DNA of 64,000 nt, from NCBI GenBank assembly GCA_029194675.1, contig JARFXP010000001.1, positions 1,108,501-1,172,500 of the forward strand, in the 5' to 3' direction. Below, one piece after another: positions 54,504 through 64,000 of the stretch. The stretch comes from Nitrospira sp. GTDB taxonomy: Bacteria; Nitrospirota; Nitrospiria; Nitrospirales; Nitrospiraceae. The notes under the pieces were generated by a model that made no database searches, was not told the origin of the DNA, and was given only the letters and a program-made list of their open reading frames with translations. The translations under genes and the position numbers were made by a program. Positions within the stretch are counted from its first letter, which is position 1. Every line of letters begins with the position of its first letter.

Positions 54504-55700
54504 TCAGTCAGTTTGTTTACGAAGAAATGTCGGCACATCCCATTCATCTTCGGCAGTCAACACCGCCCGATCCATCGACTCCCGCACCTCGTTCATTCTC
54601 CGCAAAAAGGCGGGACGATCGAGGTCTTTCATCGGGCGATCTACCGCCAGTGACGCGCCCATGCCTGCCAACACTGATGGGACGGGTTTGGCCGGCCGAC
54701 TCATTCCCCTATCAGCTCCGATCGTGGCTGCCGCTGAGTCCTCTTCTCGTTCAAACCCGGTCGCGATCACCGTAATGATCAGTTCCTCGCCCATGTCTGG
54801 GTTGATGACCTGCCCGACAATGATGTTGGCTTCGGGATCTGCCGTCTGTTGGATGATGGAGGCGGCTTCCTCGATCTCGTGCAGCGACATGCTGGGGCCT
54901 CCCGTAATATTCAGGAGGACGCCGCGGGCCCCTTCGACGCTTCCTTCCTCAAGGAGCGGACTACACATGGCCTTCTGAGCGGCTTCGATCGCCCGATTCG
55001 GCCCATAGGAAACGCCCATGCCCATGACCGCTCGTCCAGTGTGTGACATCACGGTACGGACATCGGCAAAATCGACGTTCACATGTCCCGTGGTCGTAAT
55101 GACGTCGGCGATGCCTTGGATCGCTTGCCGCAACACGTCATCCGCGACTTTGAACGCTTCGAGAAGCGGAGTCGATTTATCGACGATCCCCAAGAGCCGC
55201 TGATTCGGAATGATGAGCAATGTATCCACATGCCGACGCAAGTCGCGGATTCCTTCTTCCGCATGCTTCTGTCGCCGTTGGCCTTCATACTGAAACGGTT
55301 TCGTGACGACGCCTACCGTAAGGATGCCCATTTCACGGGCGATACTGGCCACGATGGGTGCCGCTCCTGTGCCGGTCCCTCCCCCCATCCCGGCCGTGAC
55401 GAAAACCATGTCGGCCCCTTCGAGACATTCTCGGATGTGCTCTTTACTCTCAAGCGCGGCATCTCTCCCGATCTCGGGCTTTGCCCCCGCACCCAACCCG
55501 CGGGTTCGTTCCGGCCCGAGCTGGATCTTATACGGTGCCAGCGATCGATCAAGCGCCTGTAGGTCGGTGTTACCCGCGATAAAATCGACGCGCGCGAGTC
55601 CGGAGGTGATCATCGTATTGATCGCATTACACCCGCCTCCGCCGATTCCAATCACCTTGATGCGGACCGGCGACAGTAGATCTTCTTGGAATGAGAACAT
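54504..55700 (-). CDS. ftsZ: Cell-division GTPase FtsZ
   Basis: A 398 aa tubulin homologue that forms the Z-ring. [18 protein letters not shown] starts the GTP domain; the tubulin signature [20 protein letters not shown] is near residue 105; the T7 loop [20 protein letters not shown] follows. A variable linker leads to the conserved C-terminal peptide [10 protein letters not shown] that binds FtsA and ZipA-type partners. Length is normal. It is the downstream end of the dcw cluster, 62 bases after ftsA. Confidence 0.97.
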   Translation of the reverse strand: MFSFQEDLLSPVRIKVIGIGGGGCNAINTMITSGLARVDFIAGNTDLQALDRSLAPYKIQLGPERTRGLGAGAKPEIGRDAALESKEHIRECLEGADMVFVTAGMGGGTGTGAAPIVASIAREMGILTVGVVTKPFQYEGQRRQKHAEEGIRDLRRHVDTLLIIPNQRLLGIVDKSTPLLEAFKVADDVLRQAIQGIADVITTTGHVNVDFADVRTVMSHTGRAVMGMGVSYGPNRAIEAAQKAMCSPLLEEGSVEGARGVLLNITGGPSMSLHEIEEAASIIQQTADPEANIIVGQVINPDMGEELIITVIATGFEREEDSAAATIGADRGMSRPAKPVPSVLAGMGASLAVDRPMKDLDRPAFLRRMNEVRESMDRAVLTAEDEWDVPTFLRKQTD

Positions 55701-55762
55701 TGGGGCACCTCCTCACATCGCCTCGCAAGACGACCCACCTGCCGCCCGCAAGGGTTCAAAGG

Positions 55763-57004
55763 TTAAAAGACCTCCAACACCCGTTTCGTCCACCCACGCA
55801 TTTTGGCCCAGGTTCCCCCATTGCGAAGCCCGGCCGTTTCCAGTTCATCGACATGTCGCCGGCCGTGTAACAACAGACCGACCCCAGTCGAATGACTGGG
55901 ATGGCCGACAATATCGCGCAATCCTCCCACACCGGAAGGCACGCCTCGTCGTGCCGGCAAGTTCAAGACCTTCTCGGCGGCATCGAGCATACCGTCCAAT
56001 AAGGACGTGCCGCCGGTAATCACGACGCCGGCACCCAACATCCCTTCATAGCCGGCGCGCACAATTTCTCTCCGGACAAGCTCGAACATCTCATCGACAC
56101 GCGGCTCCAAGATCTCGGCAATATCCCGCCTGGAAAATGTTCGAGCCGGCCGATCCCCAACCGACGGCACTTCGACGATCTGATGTCCGGTCACCAACTC
56201 AGTCCGCGCAACACCATACTGAGTTTTGATTTTCTCAGCCTCAGTCTGCGAGGTAAGGAGGCCGATGGCTAAATCCTTCGTCAAGTTTTGGCCGCCGATG
56301 GGAAGGACCGCTGAGTGACGGATGCTGCCGTCCAGAAAAATAGCCAGGTCCGTCGTTCCTCCTCCCAAGTCCACCATCGCCACGCCTAAGTCGCGCTCCT
56401 CTTGACTCAACACCGCCTCGCTGGACGCCAGCGGTTGGAGAATGATGTCGACAACGTCGAGTCCGGCTCGATTCACACTCTTCACGATGTTCTGAGCGGA
56501 GGTCACGGCGCCGGTGATGACATGCACGTTGACTTCCAAACGATTACCCGACAGACCCAACGGCTCGCGCACACCTTCCTGCCCATCCACCATAAACTCT
56601 CGCGGTAACACATGAAGAATCCGGCGTTCGTGGGGGATCACGGCGAGTGTCCGCGCGCTTTCGATGGCCCGTTGAATATCTTCGCGTGTCACCTCAGCCC
56701 GTTTCAGCGCCACGACACCCTTACAGTTTTCTGCGGAAATGTGACTGCCCGCAATGCCCGTGTAGACCGAGTTGATCTGGACGGCCGCCATCAACTCCGC
56801 TTCTTCGACCGCTTTCTTGATGGATTCGACGGTACTTTCGATATCAACGACGACTCCTTTCCGCAGGCCGCGGGAAGGACACGATCCGACACCGATAATG
56901 CTGAGTCCTCCGGCGTCGTTGATCTCCGCCACGATCGCACAAATCTTCGTGGTTCCGATGTCGAGTCCGACCAGAATTTGATCCCGCTTCGGCACCGCAA
57001 TCAC
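55763..57004 (-). CDS. ftsA: Cell-division protein FtsA
   Basis: A 413 aa actin-like ATPase that tethers FtsZ to the membrane. [16 protein letters not shown] and [19 protein letters not shown] are the phosphate loops; [19 protein letters not shown] is the adenosine motif. The 1C-domain region lies at about 85-165. The last residues [12 protein letters not shown] form the expected amphipathic membrane-targeting helix. The GTG/ATG start overlaps ftsQ by four bases. Confidence 0.96.
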   Translation of the reverse strand: MIAVPKRDQILVGLDIGTTKICAIVAEINDAGGLSIIGVGSCPSRGLRKGVVVDIESTVESIKKAVEEAELMAAVQINSVYTGIAGSHISAENCKGVVALKRAEVTREDIQRAIESARTLAVIPHERRILHVLPREFMVDGQEGVREPLGLSGNRLEVNVHVITGAVTSAQNIVKSVNRAGLDVVDIILQPLASSEAVLSQEERDLGVAMVDLGGGTTDLAIFLDGSIRHSAVLPIGGQNLTKDLAIGLLTSQTEAEKIKTQYGVARTELVTGHQIVEVPSVGDRPARTFSRRDIAEILEPRVDEMFELVRREIVRAGYEGMLGAGVVITGGTSLLDGMLDAAEKVLNLPARRGVPSGVGGLRDIVGHPSHSTGVGLLLHGRRHVDELETAGLRNGGTWAKMRGWTKRVLEVF

Positions 57005-57867
57005 CCCCCTTCCCGTACGACGATTCGATTTTCGTACCGGAGGTCCACTTCGTTCGCTCTGCGTCCATGACCGTCAACGTTCAGAGTCTTGAGGGTCGGT
57101 TTGACGCGTCGGAATCGTTCCCACTGCTCTCCGACCGCTTCTGCACCGAACTGGAATCGCATTCCCTGGACAAGTGCGACAAGGTTTGACGGGTTTTCCA
57201 CGTTCACTCGCAGCCGGCCTTCGAATGTTTGCCCGACCAATTTGGCAAGCTTGATACCCGACGCGATGACCTGTCTCACCGATTCAGCTCCTTCCAACAA
57301 GCCTTTGGAATCGATTCCCGTCACGAGAGGCAAGGCATCATCATCGGTCTGACCAAGCTTGGTCAGCACATGCCCCTCCACATCAGTCAGAAAGTTTTGG
57401 GAATCTGCACGGATGACGGCGGCAGGTATTCGTTCGACCAGGGATATGCGTAACTCATGAAACGGAACCCGGGTCACTTCGGCCTCTTTGACCCACGGAT
57501 GAGATTCCACCCGCTCCTTAATAACTCTCGCCACAATATGATGGAGTCCTGTACCGGGTTTCACCTTTGCAAGCTCCAACACTTTCTGCTTATCGATGTG
57601 GTGCTCTCCTTCGACTGTGATCGTCTTGATTTCCAACAACGATTGGAGAGCAGGACCGGAATATCGCGTGCCCATCACGACGAGCCATGCCATCAGCCCC
57701 GTACCGGTCGCCAGTCCGACCCTTCGAACAAGAGCTTTCCGTCTGGCTATTGTTGCCCGGCTGGCTTCCTTCACTGCTCTCTCTCCTTGCGGCTCCTTCC
57801 ACTGATTCTTTCGTGGCCCAGCTGGACGAGGTCGTCGCTTTCTTCCAAAGAATCGCATGACACTCAC
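57001..57867 (-). CDS. ftsQ: Cell-division protein FtsQ
   Basis: A 288 aa bitopic membrane protein of the divisome. A basic cytoplasmic N-terminus (FFGRKRRPRPAGPRKNQ) precedes one transmembrane helix (about 52-68), then a POTRA domain (IKTITVEGEHHIDKQKVLEL) and the FtsQ beta domain (LRISLVERIPAAVI, DVEGHVLTKLG). It overlaps ddl upstream and ftsA downstream by four bases each. Confidence 0.92.
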   Translation of the reverse strand: MSVMRFFGRKRRPRPAGPRKNQWKEPQGERAVKEASRATIARRKALVRRVGLATGTGLMAWLVVMGTRYSGPALQSLLEIKTITVEGEHHIDKQKVLELAKVKPGTGLHHIVARVIKERVESHPWVKEAEVTRVPFHELRISLVERIPAAVIRADSQNFLTDVEGHVLTKLGQTDDDALPLVTGIDSKGLLEGAESVRQVIASGIKLAKLVGQTFEGRLRVNVENPSNLVALVQGMRFQFGAEAVGEQWERFRRVKPTLKTLNVDGHGRRANEVDLRYENRIVVREGG

Positions 57868-58853
57868 CCCTTTGGGACTACCCGTGCAAAGCGACTCGCG
57901 CGATCGAGCGCCGACTTTAGAATGTGTTCGACCAAGTCGTCATACGCAATTCCCGCTTGAGCTGCGGCCATAGGCAGCAGACTCGTTTCCGTCATGCCGG
58001 GAACCGTATTGACTTCCAACACATACGGGCGACCTCTCGGAGTGATGCGAAAATCTACACGAGCGGCTCCCTCGCAGCCCAATACCTCGTAGGTTCGTCT
58101 CGCTAACTCATTGATGCGGTGCGTCACCTTGGAAGGGAGCGGAGCGGGACAGAGATACCGAGTCCTGCCCTTCTGGTATTTTGCCGAGTAGTCATAAAAA
58201 CCATCGGGCGCCACGATCTCAATGGCCGGAAGTACTTTCGGACCTTTCGCCGCTGTTCCCAGAATGGACACGGTCGCTTCATGTCCGGGAATATAACTCT
58301 CCACCATCACCTCTGGATCATAGCGATGAGCTAGGTCGAAAGCCTCCCCCCATTGGCCGGCTCGGCGCAAGACGGAGACGCCGATCGTGGATCCCTGTGA
58401 AACCGGTTTGACGACAATCGGTAATGTCAGTTTTGCCTGCCTTAGGACCTTCGCCAATGACGGCCTGTCGCATTCCCGCACAACGGTTCCGACCGGGAGC
58501 GGAATACCATGTGCGGCCAATATCATTTTTGTGGCCGCCTTATGCATTCCCACGGCACTCGCGCGCACGCCGGAGCCGGTATAGGGAATTCCCAATGTCT
58601 CGAGAAATCCCTGGACCGTTCCATCTTCACCGCCCGGTCCATGCAACGAGAGAAAGGCGATGGCGACTTTGTGGTCCTCCAAATCCCGGTACAAACGATC
58701 GGTGACGTCGATAGTCACCGCGTCGTATCCCCGACGGATCAGCGCCTGATAGACGGCCTGACCGGTCTTCAACGAAATCTCCCGCTCCGAGGATCGTCCT
58801 CCCATGAGCACGCCGATCCGGTCATGTGTCAGTCGACCCATCGTCACGACCAT
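57864..58853 (-). CDS. ddl: D-alanine--D-alanine ligase
   Basis: A 329 aa ATP-grasp ligase making the D-Ala-D-Ala dipeptide. Key text: GVLMGGRSSEREISLKTGQA, LHGPGGEDGTVQGFLE, the ATP loop IVVKPVSQGSTIGVSV, and the metal site YVLEVNTVPGMTETSLLPMA. Length slightly above the usual 305-315 because of the basic C-terminus. It sits between murB and ftsQ as in many dcw clusters. Confidence 0.96.
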   Translation of the reverse strand: MVVTMGRLTHDRIGVLMGGRSSEREISLKTGQAVYQALIRRGYDAVTIDVTDRLYRDLEDHKVAIAFLSLHGPGGEDGTVQGFLETLGIPYTGSGVRASAVGMHKAATKMILAAHGIPLPVGTVVRECDRPSLAKVLRQAKLTLPIVVKPVSQGSTIGVSVLRRAGQWGEAFDLAHRYDPEVMVESYIPGHEATVSILGTAAKGPKVLPAIEIVAPDGFYDYSAKYQKGRTRYLCPAPLPSKVTHRINELARRTYEVLGCEGAARVDFRITPRGRPYVLEVNTVPGMTETSLLPMAAAQAGIAYDDLVEHILKSALDRASRFARVVPKG

Positions 58854-58862
58854 CCCCTTTCG

Positions 58863-59807
58863 CTATGCTTCACCCACGATATTCAATTCCAGCTCCAATT
58901 TGATCCCCGTCTGTTGAGCGATTCGAGCGCGCACCCTCCTGATCAACGAAAGCACGTCGGCGGCGCTGGCATGCCCTTGATTCACGATAAAATTGGCATG
59001 CTTGGTTGAAACCTGTGCATCACCGACCGATGTTCCTTTGAGTCCTGCCGCTTCGACGACTCGTCCAGCCGAATCATTCAGTGGATTCTTGAACACACAG
59101 CCGGCGCTCGGTAGCGCAAGCGGCTGCGTATCACGACGGTAATGGAGATAGTCCTTCACAACCTTTTCGATGTCCGCCCGCACTCCCGCCCTCAACTGCA
59201 GCCATACTCCGACGACAACACCCGGCGGCAACGTCGCCCGACGATATCGAAATTCGATTGCCTCTGCCGGGCAGTCAATCAGTGCACCTTTTGGCGATAC
59301 GATCCGGACGGCTTTCACCGCGTCCTTCATTTCACCGAGTCTGGTCCCTGCATTCATCACGACACAGCCTGCGACAGTGCCGGGAATACCAGCCGCCCAC
59401 TCCAATCCGGCCAAAGACCGACGGATAGCCTGGCCGATCAGCGTCGGCATGCCGACGCCGCCTTCTGCATACAACACGGCTCCCGGTTCTGCTTTGATCG
59501 CGCGTAATTTTGCCAGATTGACCACCACACCTCGAATTCCTTTGTCACGAACGAGGACGTTGGTGCCACCCAATACAAAGATCGGAAGTTTCTGTGCGCG
59601 CGTCTGCTTTGCAAGACGGACAATATCCTCGACATCGGCCGGTTCCACCAACACATCGGCCGGACCACCGATGTGGAACGATGTGTACTCTTTAAGCGGT
59701 GCATCGAAGCGAACCAGCCCGCGAACGCCCGCCACGGCAGATTCCAATCTGTGTTGTACTCGCAACGGTCGTACCTTCGTTCCATCCGTTTGCACTCGCG
59801 GCTTCAT
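58863..59807 (-). CDS. murB: UDP-N-acetylenolpyruvoylglucosamine reductase
   Basis: A 314 aa flavoenzyme forming UDP-MurNAc. FAD-binding text EYTSFHIGGPADVLVEP and LGGTNVLVRDKGIRG is near the N-terminus, AGIPGTVAGCVVMNAGT in the middle, and the catalytic Ser/Cys region PSAGCVFKNPLNDSAG at about 225. Type IIa-like, lacking the extra Tyr loop of E. coli MurB. Six bases separate it from murC. Confidence 0.95.
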   Translation of the reverse strand: MKPRVQTDGTKVRPLRVQHRLESAVAGVRGLVRFDAPLKEYTSFHIGGPADVLVEPADVEDIVRLAKQTRAQKLPIFVLGGTNVLVRDKGIRGVVVNLAKLRAIKAEPGAVLYAEGGVGMPTLIGQAIRRSLAGLEWAAGIPGTVAGCVVMNAGTRLGEMKDAVKAVRIVSPKGALIDCPAEAIEFRYRRATLPPGVVVGVWLQLRAGVRADIEKVVKDYLHYRRDTQPLALPSAGCVFKNPLNDSAGRVVEAAGLKGTSVGDAQVSTKHANFIVNQGHASAADVLSLIRRVRARIAQQTGIKLELELNIVGEA

Positions 59808-59813
59808 AAGCCA

Positions 59814-61205
59814 TCAAGCAGACTCAAGCCGGGAAAGAATCCCGGTTCCAGCCTTCCAGATATCACCCGCGCCCAGTGTGAGGACGAGATCGCCCGATCT
59901 TAGATGGGGGAGTACCTGATCCGGCAGCATTTCCTTGCGCTCGATAAAGCTCACCGATGGATGGCCTGCCGACTTGATTGTTTCAGCGAGGACGGCTCCA
60001 GAAACTCCCGGGATCGGCGATTCACCAGCCGGATAAATTTCCGTCGTGAACAGCAGGTCGGCATCATCAAAGGCATGCGCGAACTCTCCGATACAATCCC
60101 TCGTCCGGCTGTATCGATGCGGCTGAAAAAGAACTACTAATCGGCGGTCCCAGCCCTGCTTGGCGGCAACGAGGGTCGCTTTCACCTCGGTGGGATGGTG
60201 GCCATAGTCGTCGACCACCATGATGCCACCGGCTTCGCCTCGCAAATGAAACCGCCGCTCGACTCCCGTGAAGGCCGCCAGCCCTTTGCGAATCAGATCT
60301 ACAGGAATCTCCAACTCGAAACCGATGGCAATGGCAACCAACGCATTTGAAACGTTGTGGATGCCCGGCACGGCCAATCGGAAGGGGCCAAGATTCTTTC
60401 CACGAAAATACGTCCTGAACTCGGCACCCCATTGTCTCAGGCTGACGTCGGTCGCCTTGAAATCCGGTGCCACCCCGTCCCGATCGCGAAGCCCGTAGGT
60501 GTGATATCGTTTGACCAAGCGAGGGAACAGTGCGGTCAGATGATCGTCATCGGCGCACAGCACCGCCAACCCATAAAAGGGGATTTTGTTGATGAACTCC
60601 AAGAAGCTTTCGTTGATGCGTTCCATCGACCCGTAGTGGTCAAGGTGCTCGCGGTCCAGATTGGTCACCGCCACGATGGTCGGGGAGAGCCGAAGAAACG
60701 ATCCATCGCTTTCGTCTGCCTCGGCCACAAGCAAGTCGCCTCGTCCAAGCCTGGCGTGACTGCCCAAGGCGTTGACCTTGCCTCCAATGACCATCGTGGG
60801 GTCAAGACCACCCTGCGCCAACACGTTCGCGACCATTGATGTTGTGGTGGTTTTTCCATGAGCGCCGGCTATAGCCACCCCAAACTTCAGCCGCATCAGT
60901 TCCGCCAACATCTCTGCCCGCGGAATCACCGGAATCTGCTTCGCCTTCGCGGCTACAACTTCGGGGTTACTCACCGCCACGGCGGAAGAAATGACCACAA
61001 CTTGAGCCTCCCCCACATTGGACTCCTGATGACCGATGAACACTTTTCCACCGAGTTCTTCCAGTCGCTTCGTCGTCTCCGAAGCGTGCAAATCGGAACC
61101 GGTCACTTTGTATCCCATCGTGAGGAGGACTTCTGCGATGCCGCTCATACCGGCCCCGCCGATGCCGACGAGATGAATCTGTTGTGTCTTGCGAAAGAGC
61201 GTCAT
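59814..61205 (-). CDS. murC: UDP-N-acetylmuramate--L-alanine ligase
   Basis: A 463 aa Mur ligase that adds L-Ala to UDP-MurNAc. IHLVGIGGAGMSGIAEVLL forms the nucleotide-sugar site, GAHGKTTTTSMVANVL the ATP loop (about 110), then EADESDGSFLRL and DDYGHHPTEVKATLVAA. The start at 61205 (MTLFRKTQQ) is chosen because AAAGG lies upstream and family members begin here; the frame itself extends to 61304 into murG. Confidence 0.95.
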   Translation of the reverse strand: MTLFRKTQQIHLVGIGGAGMSGIAEVLLTMGYKVTGSDLHASETTKRLEELGGKVFIGHQESNVGEAQVVVISSAVAVSNPEVVAAKAKQIPVIPRAEMLAELMRLKFGVAIAGAHGKTTTTSMVANVLAQGGLDPTMVIGGKVNALGSHARLGRGDLLVAEADESDGSFLRLSPTIVAVTNLDREHLDHYGSMERINESFLEFINKIPFYGLAVLCADDDHLTALFPRLVKRYHTYGLRDRDGVAPDFKATDVSLRQWGAEFRTYFRGKNLGPFRLAVPGIHNVSNALVAIAIGFELEIPVDLIRKGLAAFTGVERRFHLRGEAGGIMVVDDYGHHPTEVKATLVAAKQGWDRRLVVLFQPHRYSRTRDCIGEFAHAFDDADLLFTTEIYPAGESPIPGVSGAVLAETIKSAGHPSVSFIERKEMLPDQVLPHLRSGDLVLTLGAGDIWKAGTGILSRLESA

Positions 61206-61266
61206 ACGGTTTAGCCTTTGTCGTCCCGCAGAAGTCTGTGATCGAATCCCCCGTTCCCCAACAACC

Positions 61267-62388
61267 TTAACCTCCGGTCGCTCTCGCAGGCTGGTTGATG
61301 TCATGTATCACTCCCATCAGCGCATAACATTCATCGACGATCACTTCACCGGCATCGATTCGCCTCATCTCCAAACTCTTCCGTTGCATCGTCTCCAGTC
61401 GCTGCGGATTCGATAAAACAGCTTCGATCAGTTCGCCCAGCTTCCCTCCGGTAAGTTCTGCCTGCGGAAGAACAATGGCACCTCCCGCCGCTTCCATCGC
61501 TCGCGCGTTCTTCATCTGATGATCATAGATAGCCGTCGGCAGAGGAATCAGAATCGCGGCTTTCCCACAGGCCGTCAGTTCGGCGATGGTCATCGCACCG
61601 GCGCGAGCCACCACCAGATCGGCCGTCCGAAGAACGGCGGGCATCTCGTAGAGAAAAGCGACGACCTTGGCTTGGATACCCAGCGATCGGTACACATCTC
61701 TGACTCGTTCAAAATCTCCCTCTCCGGTTTGATGCGTGATGGTCAGGCTGGGAAGACGTTGGTTCAGTAGAGGTAACCCTTCCAGGACCGCGGTATTGAT
61801 GGCCCTGGCTCCTTGGCTCCCGCCGAAAATCAACACGTGCCGGCCATCCTGCTTGGTTGACGCGTTGTCGGTTGGTTGCACCAAGAACTCCTGTCGGATC
61901 GGTGTCCCGACGAGGCGAACCTTTCGTTGGTCAAAGAAAATCCCGGCCGACTCAAAGGCCAAAAAAATCCTCTGAGCAAATGAAGCGACGACTTTGTTGG
62001 CCAGTCCTGGATGGGCATTTGGCTCCAAAATCACGCGGGCAATTCCTTTCAAGGCGGCAGCTACCAACATGGTCGGACTCGTATAGCCACCTACTCCGAT
62101 GACTAAATCAGCCCGCCGCCGCTTCAAAATGTCCAGTGATTGCCGGATCCCGATAGGCACAGAAAGCACTCCCTTTACGACATCCAGCAGTCCCTTACCC
62201 ATGACTGGCTTCGCGGTGATCAACGCTAATTCGAATCCCTCATGAGCGAGCACCTTGGACTCGACCCCGCGCACCGTCCCCACAAAGAGAATGTTTGTGG
62301 AAGGATCGCGGCGCAGAAATTCTCGAGCCAGCGCGACGGCCGGATAGAGATGCCCACCGGTCCCACCCGCGGCAATCACAATCGTCAT
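61267..62388 (-). CDS. murG: UDP-GlcNAc:lipid I N-acetylglucosaminyltransferase
   Basis: A 373 aa membrane-associated GT-B enzyme making lipid II. The N-terminal MTIVIAAGGTGGHLYPAVAL carries the GGTGGH loop, VIGVGGYTSPTMLVAAAL follows, and the donor site is FGGSQGARAIN and ADLVVARAGAMTIAELTA. The frame is open far upstream, but the ATG at 62388, overlapping the ftsW stop by four bases, is the family start. Confidence 0.96.
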   Translation of the reverse strand: MTIVIAAGGTGGHLYPAVALAREFLRRDPSTNILFVGTVRGVESKVLAHEGFELALITAKPVMGKGLLDVVKGVLSVPIGIRQSLDILKRRRADLVIGVGGYTSPTMLVAAALKGIARVILEPNAHPGLANKVVASFAQRIFLAFESAGIFFDQRKVRLVGTPIRQEFLVQPTDNASTKQDGRHVLIFGGSQGARAINTAVLEGLPLLNQRLPSLTITHQTGEGDFERVRDVYRSLGIQAKVVAFLYEMPAVLRTADLVVARAGAMTIAELTACGKAAILIPLPTAIYDHQMKNARAMEAAGGAIVLPQAELTGGKLGELIEAVLSNPQRLETMQRKSLEMRRIDAGEVIVDECYALMGVIHDINQPARATGG

Positions 62389-63590
62389 CGTCGACTCGCC
62401 CACCCACGTCCGCTTTGCCGTCTCGTCTCTTCTCGTCCAGCCTGACGATCCCGCGAAATGTTCAACAAAATCCCTACTCCGATCAGGCTGATTACCAAGG
62501 AAGATCCGCCATAACTGACGAACGGCAGTGTGAGGCCTTTGGTCGGCAACAATCCCGTCACGACACAGGCGTTGATCAGCGCCTGTATACCGATGAGCGT
62601 CGTAATGCCGATTCCCAGATAGCGACCGAACGGAATTCGAGCTCTGGTGGAGATCTGAAATCCCCGGATCACGAAGAGTGCAAAGAACAGAACGATGATC
62701 CCCGTTCCAAGGAACCCCAGCTCTTCGCCGACGAGTGCCAGCACAAAATCGGTATGCGCTTCCGGGAGAAAGAACAGTTTCTGCTTGCCTTCCCCCAATC
62801 CGACGCCGAAAAGTCCCCCGCTGCCGAATGCGAGAAATGATTGGTTGATCTGGAACCCCGTTCCGGTCGGATCCTGCTCCGGATAGAAAAATGCGATGAA
62901 TCGTTGCCAGCGATAGGGTGATGACCATATCAACACCGCCACCCCAACCAAAGCAACCGGCACGAGACTGAGAAGATGGGTGACCCTTGCTCCACCGAGG
63001 AACAACATGCCAGCCGTCACCAATCCGAGCACCACAATGGTCCCCAAATCTGGTTCCATGAGAACCAACCCACTGATGACCCCAATTATGAGCAGCACCG
63101 GCAGCAGCCCTGTTGAGAAATGTTGAAGTCGATCTTCGTTTTTTGCGAGGTACACGGCCAGATAGCTCACCGCGATCAACTTCGCCACCTCGGCCGGCTG
63201 AATCGAAATAAACCCCAGCCGTAACCAACGCCGGGCCCCATTGGCGGCAACACCGATCGATGGAATAAGGACAACCACCAGCAACACGATGATGAGACCG
63301 AGGAGAGGAGGCGCAAGACGCTTCCACCATATGTAATCGACCCGGGACGCCGCATGCAGAAGCACCAAACCAAACGCCAGCCATGCCAGTTGCCGCTTCA
63401 GGTAGTACCAGGAGTCGTGGAATCGATTGCCCGCCACCACAGCACTCGCGCTGAAGACCATCACAAGGCCGACCAGCGTCAGGGTGATGGTCACGAACAG
63501 CAACATATGATCCATCCCCACCCGCTTCGGAGCGCGCGGGCTGACGGTAGACCAGGGCAAGGCCAAGGTCCCTGCAGATCTTTGTGGCAT
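62385..63590 (-). CDS. ftsW: Septal peptidoglycan polymerase FtsW
   Basis: A 401 aa SEDS-family membrane glycosyltransferase with about ten hydrophobic segments. Family text: LVGLVMVFSASAVVAG, the catalytic-loop region RRWLRLGFISIQPAEVAKL (Asp-equivalent loop between TM7-8 near SPYRWQRFIAFFYPEQDP), and VGLLPTKGLTLPFVSYGGSSL. The first 25 residues precede the first helix. A 126-bp palindromic repeat separates it from murD. Confidence 0.95.
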   Translation of the reverse strand: MPQRSAGTLALPWSTVSPRAPKRVGMDHMLLFVTITLTLVGLVMVFSASAVVAGNRFHDSWYYLKRQLAWLAFGLVLLHAASRVDYIWWKRLAPPLLGLIIVLLVVVLIPSIGVAANGARRWLRLGFISIQPAEVAKLIAVSYLAVYLAKNEDRLQHFSTGLLPVLLIIGVISGLVLMEPDLGTIVVLGLVTAGMLFLGGARVTHLLSLVPVALVGVAVLIWSSPYRWQRFIAFFYPEQDPTGTGFQINQSFLAFGSGGLFGVGLGEGKQKLFFLPEAHTDFVLALVGEELGFLGTGIIVLFFALFVIRGFQISTRARIPFGRYLGIGITTLIGIQALINACVVTGLLPTKGLTLPFVSYGGSSLVISLIGVGILLNISRDRQAGREETRRQSGRGWASRR

Positions 63591-63617
63591 CTTCCTGCGT
63601 CAATGCTCCTCTGCCTT

Positions 63618-63743
63618 GCAGGCTGTCGAAAAAGTCCGCCAGCGGCGTTCTCGCATCGCTTAGAGGCTCAACGTACGACCCAAAGTACGCTTCGCCTCCT
63701 CGCTCGCTGCGGCCTTGCCGGACGGCCTTTTTGAACAGCCTGC
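63618..63743. repeat. 126-bp imperfect palindromic repeat between ftsW and murD
   Basis: The ends GCAGGCTGT and ACAGCCTGC are perfect inverted repeats, continuing with AAAAAG/CTTTTT and further imperfect pairing inward. It has no open frame of note and lies in the ftsW-murD gap on an otherwise tightly packed operon. A degenerate half copy is at about 20715-20785. It is a REP- or MITE-like intergenic repeat of this genome. Confidence 0.65.
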
Positions 63744-63760
63744 GAGCTCTTGTGAGTCGA

Positions 63761-64000
63761 CTACACCGGCAAGGATTGCACGAGAGTTTTAAACTGTCGC
63801 CCCCGATCTTGATAATCTACGAACATGTCGAAACTTGCACAGGCTGGCGAGAGAAGTACCTCATCGCCGGCGTCAGCTTCGGATGCCGCCAATTCAACGG
63901 CCTCCCGCAATGTGCCTGCTCGTTCGATCGCCTGATAGCCTTCCATCGCCTTCGCAATCAGCGGCGCCGCTTCACCGATCAGAATGAGCCGCTTCACTTT
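63761..64000 (-). CDS. murD: UDP-N-acetylmuramoylalanine--D-glutamate ligase, C-terminal part
   Basis: The last 79 codons of MurD, running off the right edge. KRLILIGEAAPLIAKAM begins the C-terminal Rossmann domain, then AVELAASEADAGDEVLLSPA and ASFDMFVDYQDRGRQFKTLV, which is the characteristic MurD end. The gene order fits the dcw cluster. Confidence 0.9.
   Translation of the reverse strand, partial: KVKRLILIGEAAPLIAKAMEGYQAIERAGTLREAVELAASEADAGDEVLLSPACASFDMFVDYQDRGRQFKTLVQSLPV

Noticed and set aside
62389..63603. A 778-residue murG product extending through the ftsW region
   Set aside because: The extra frame is the antisense-free shadow of ftsW; MurG begins at MTIVIAAGGTGGH with a 4-base overlap to ftsW.
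1..64000. CRISPR array
   Set aside because: No regularly spaced direct repeats with unique spacers were seen anywhere in the window.

Overview
This 64 kb window looks like chromosomal DNA of a Gram-negative-type bacterium with fairly high GC. It has lipoproteins with lipoboxes, an exported multihaem-type cytochrome, a Wzz/BY-kinase capsule gene and a complete dcw cell-division cluster. Gene content and gene style fit the phylum Nitrospirota, genus Nitrospira. That placement is inference from family resemblance; no rRNA or nitrification gene is in view.

Layout. (1) 1-12.9 kb is mostly housekeeping: half a tRNA-Val with its promoter, xerD, a TPR plus periplasmic-binding protein, a site-2 protease overlapping trpS, small exported proteins, a DUF151 nuclease, an MBL hydrolase, a Ycf46-like AAA ATPase and an NlpC/P60-like lipoprotein. 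(2) 12.9-27 kb is accessory: an orphan VapB-like antitoxin, a three-haem cytochrome with a carbohydrate-binding-like front end flanked by two decayed PilZ genes, an orphan Hcp, two genes in integron-cassette arrangement with a clear attC, a complete vapBC, a dimethylformamidase-like exported protein, a GT4 glycosyltransferase, a doubly frameshifted nagB, a methyltransferase, and a small-gene cluster next to gltD that includes a nucleotidyltransferase module. (3) 27-33 kb holds gltD and gltB (glutamate synthase), with a perfect 19-bp palindrome upstream of gltB. (4) 33-44 kb is a polysaccharide locus: nucleotide-sugar dehydrogenase, tyrosine autokinase, a fused sugar transferase/4,6-dehydratase and a DegT aminotransferase, interrupted by IS elements. 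(5) 44-52.9 kb is a graveyard of mobile and defence-type genes: IS1182-, IS1634-, IS630- and IS3-type elements or remnants, a Fic tail, a UdgX gene with an internal stop, a vapBC whose vapC is split by a 98-bp TA-flanked insertion, an ankyrin gene split by an IS630 element, a second nucleotidyltransferase module and a MazF-like tail cut by an IS3 copy. (6) 52.9-64 kb is the conserved run yggS, pgeF, ftsZ, ftsA, ftsQ, ddl, murB, murC, murG, ftsW, murD on the minus strand.

How the genes work together. The dcw run makes peptidoglycan precursors and the division ring. gltBD assimilates ammonia. The dehydratase, aminotransferase and sugar transferase could make an amino-sugar and load it on undecaprenyl phosphate, with the dehydrogenase supplying a uronic-type sugar and the autokinase controlling chain export. 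Three copies of one IS3-family element, two of them nearly identical direct repeats about 16.7 kb apart, make 35-53 kb a candidate deletion hotspot. All similarity statements are from reading the sequence by eye; no database search was run.
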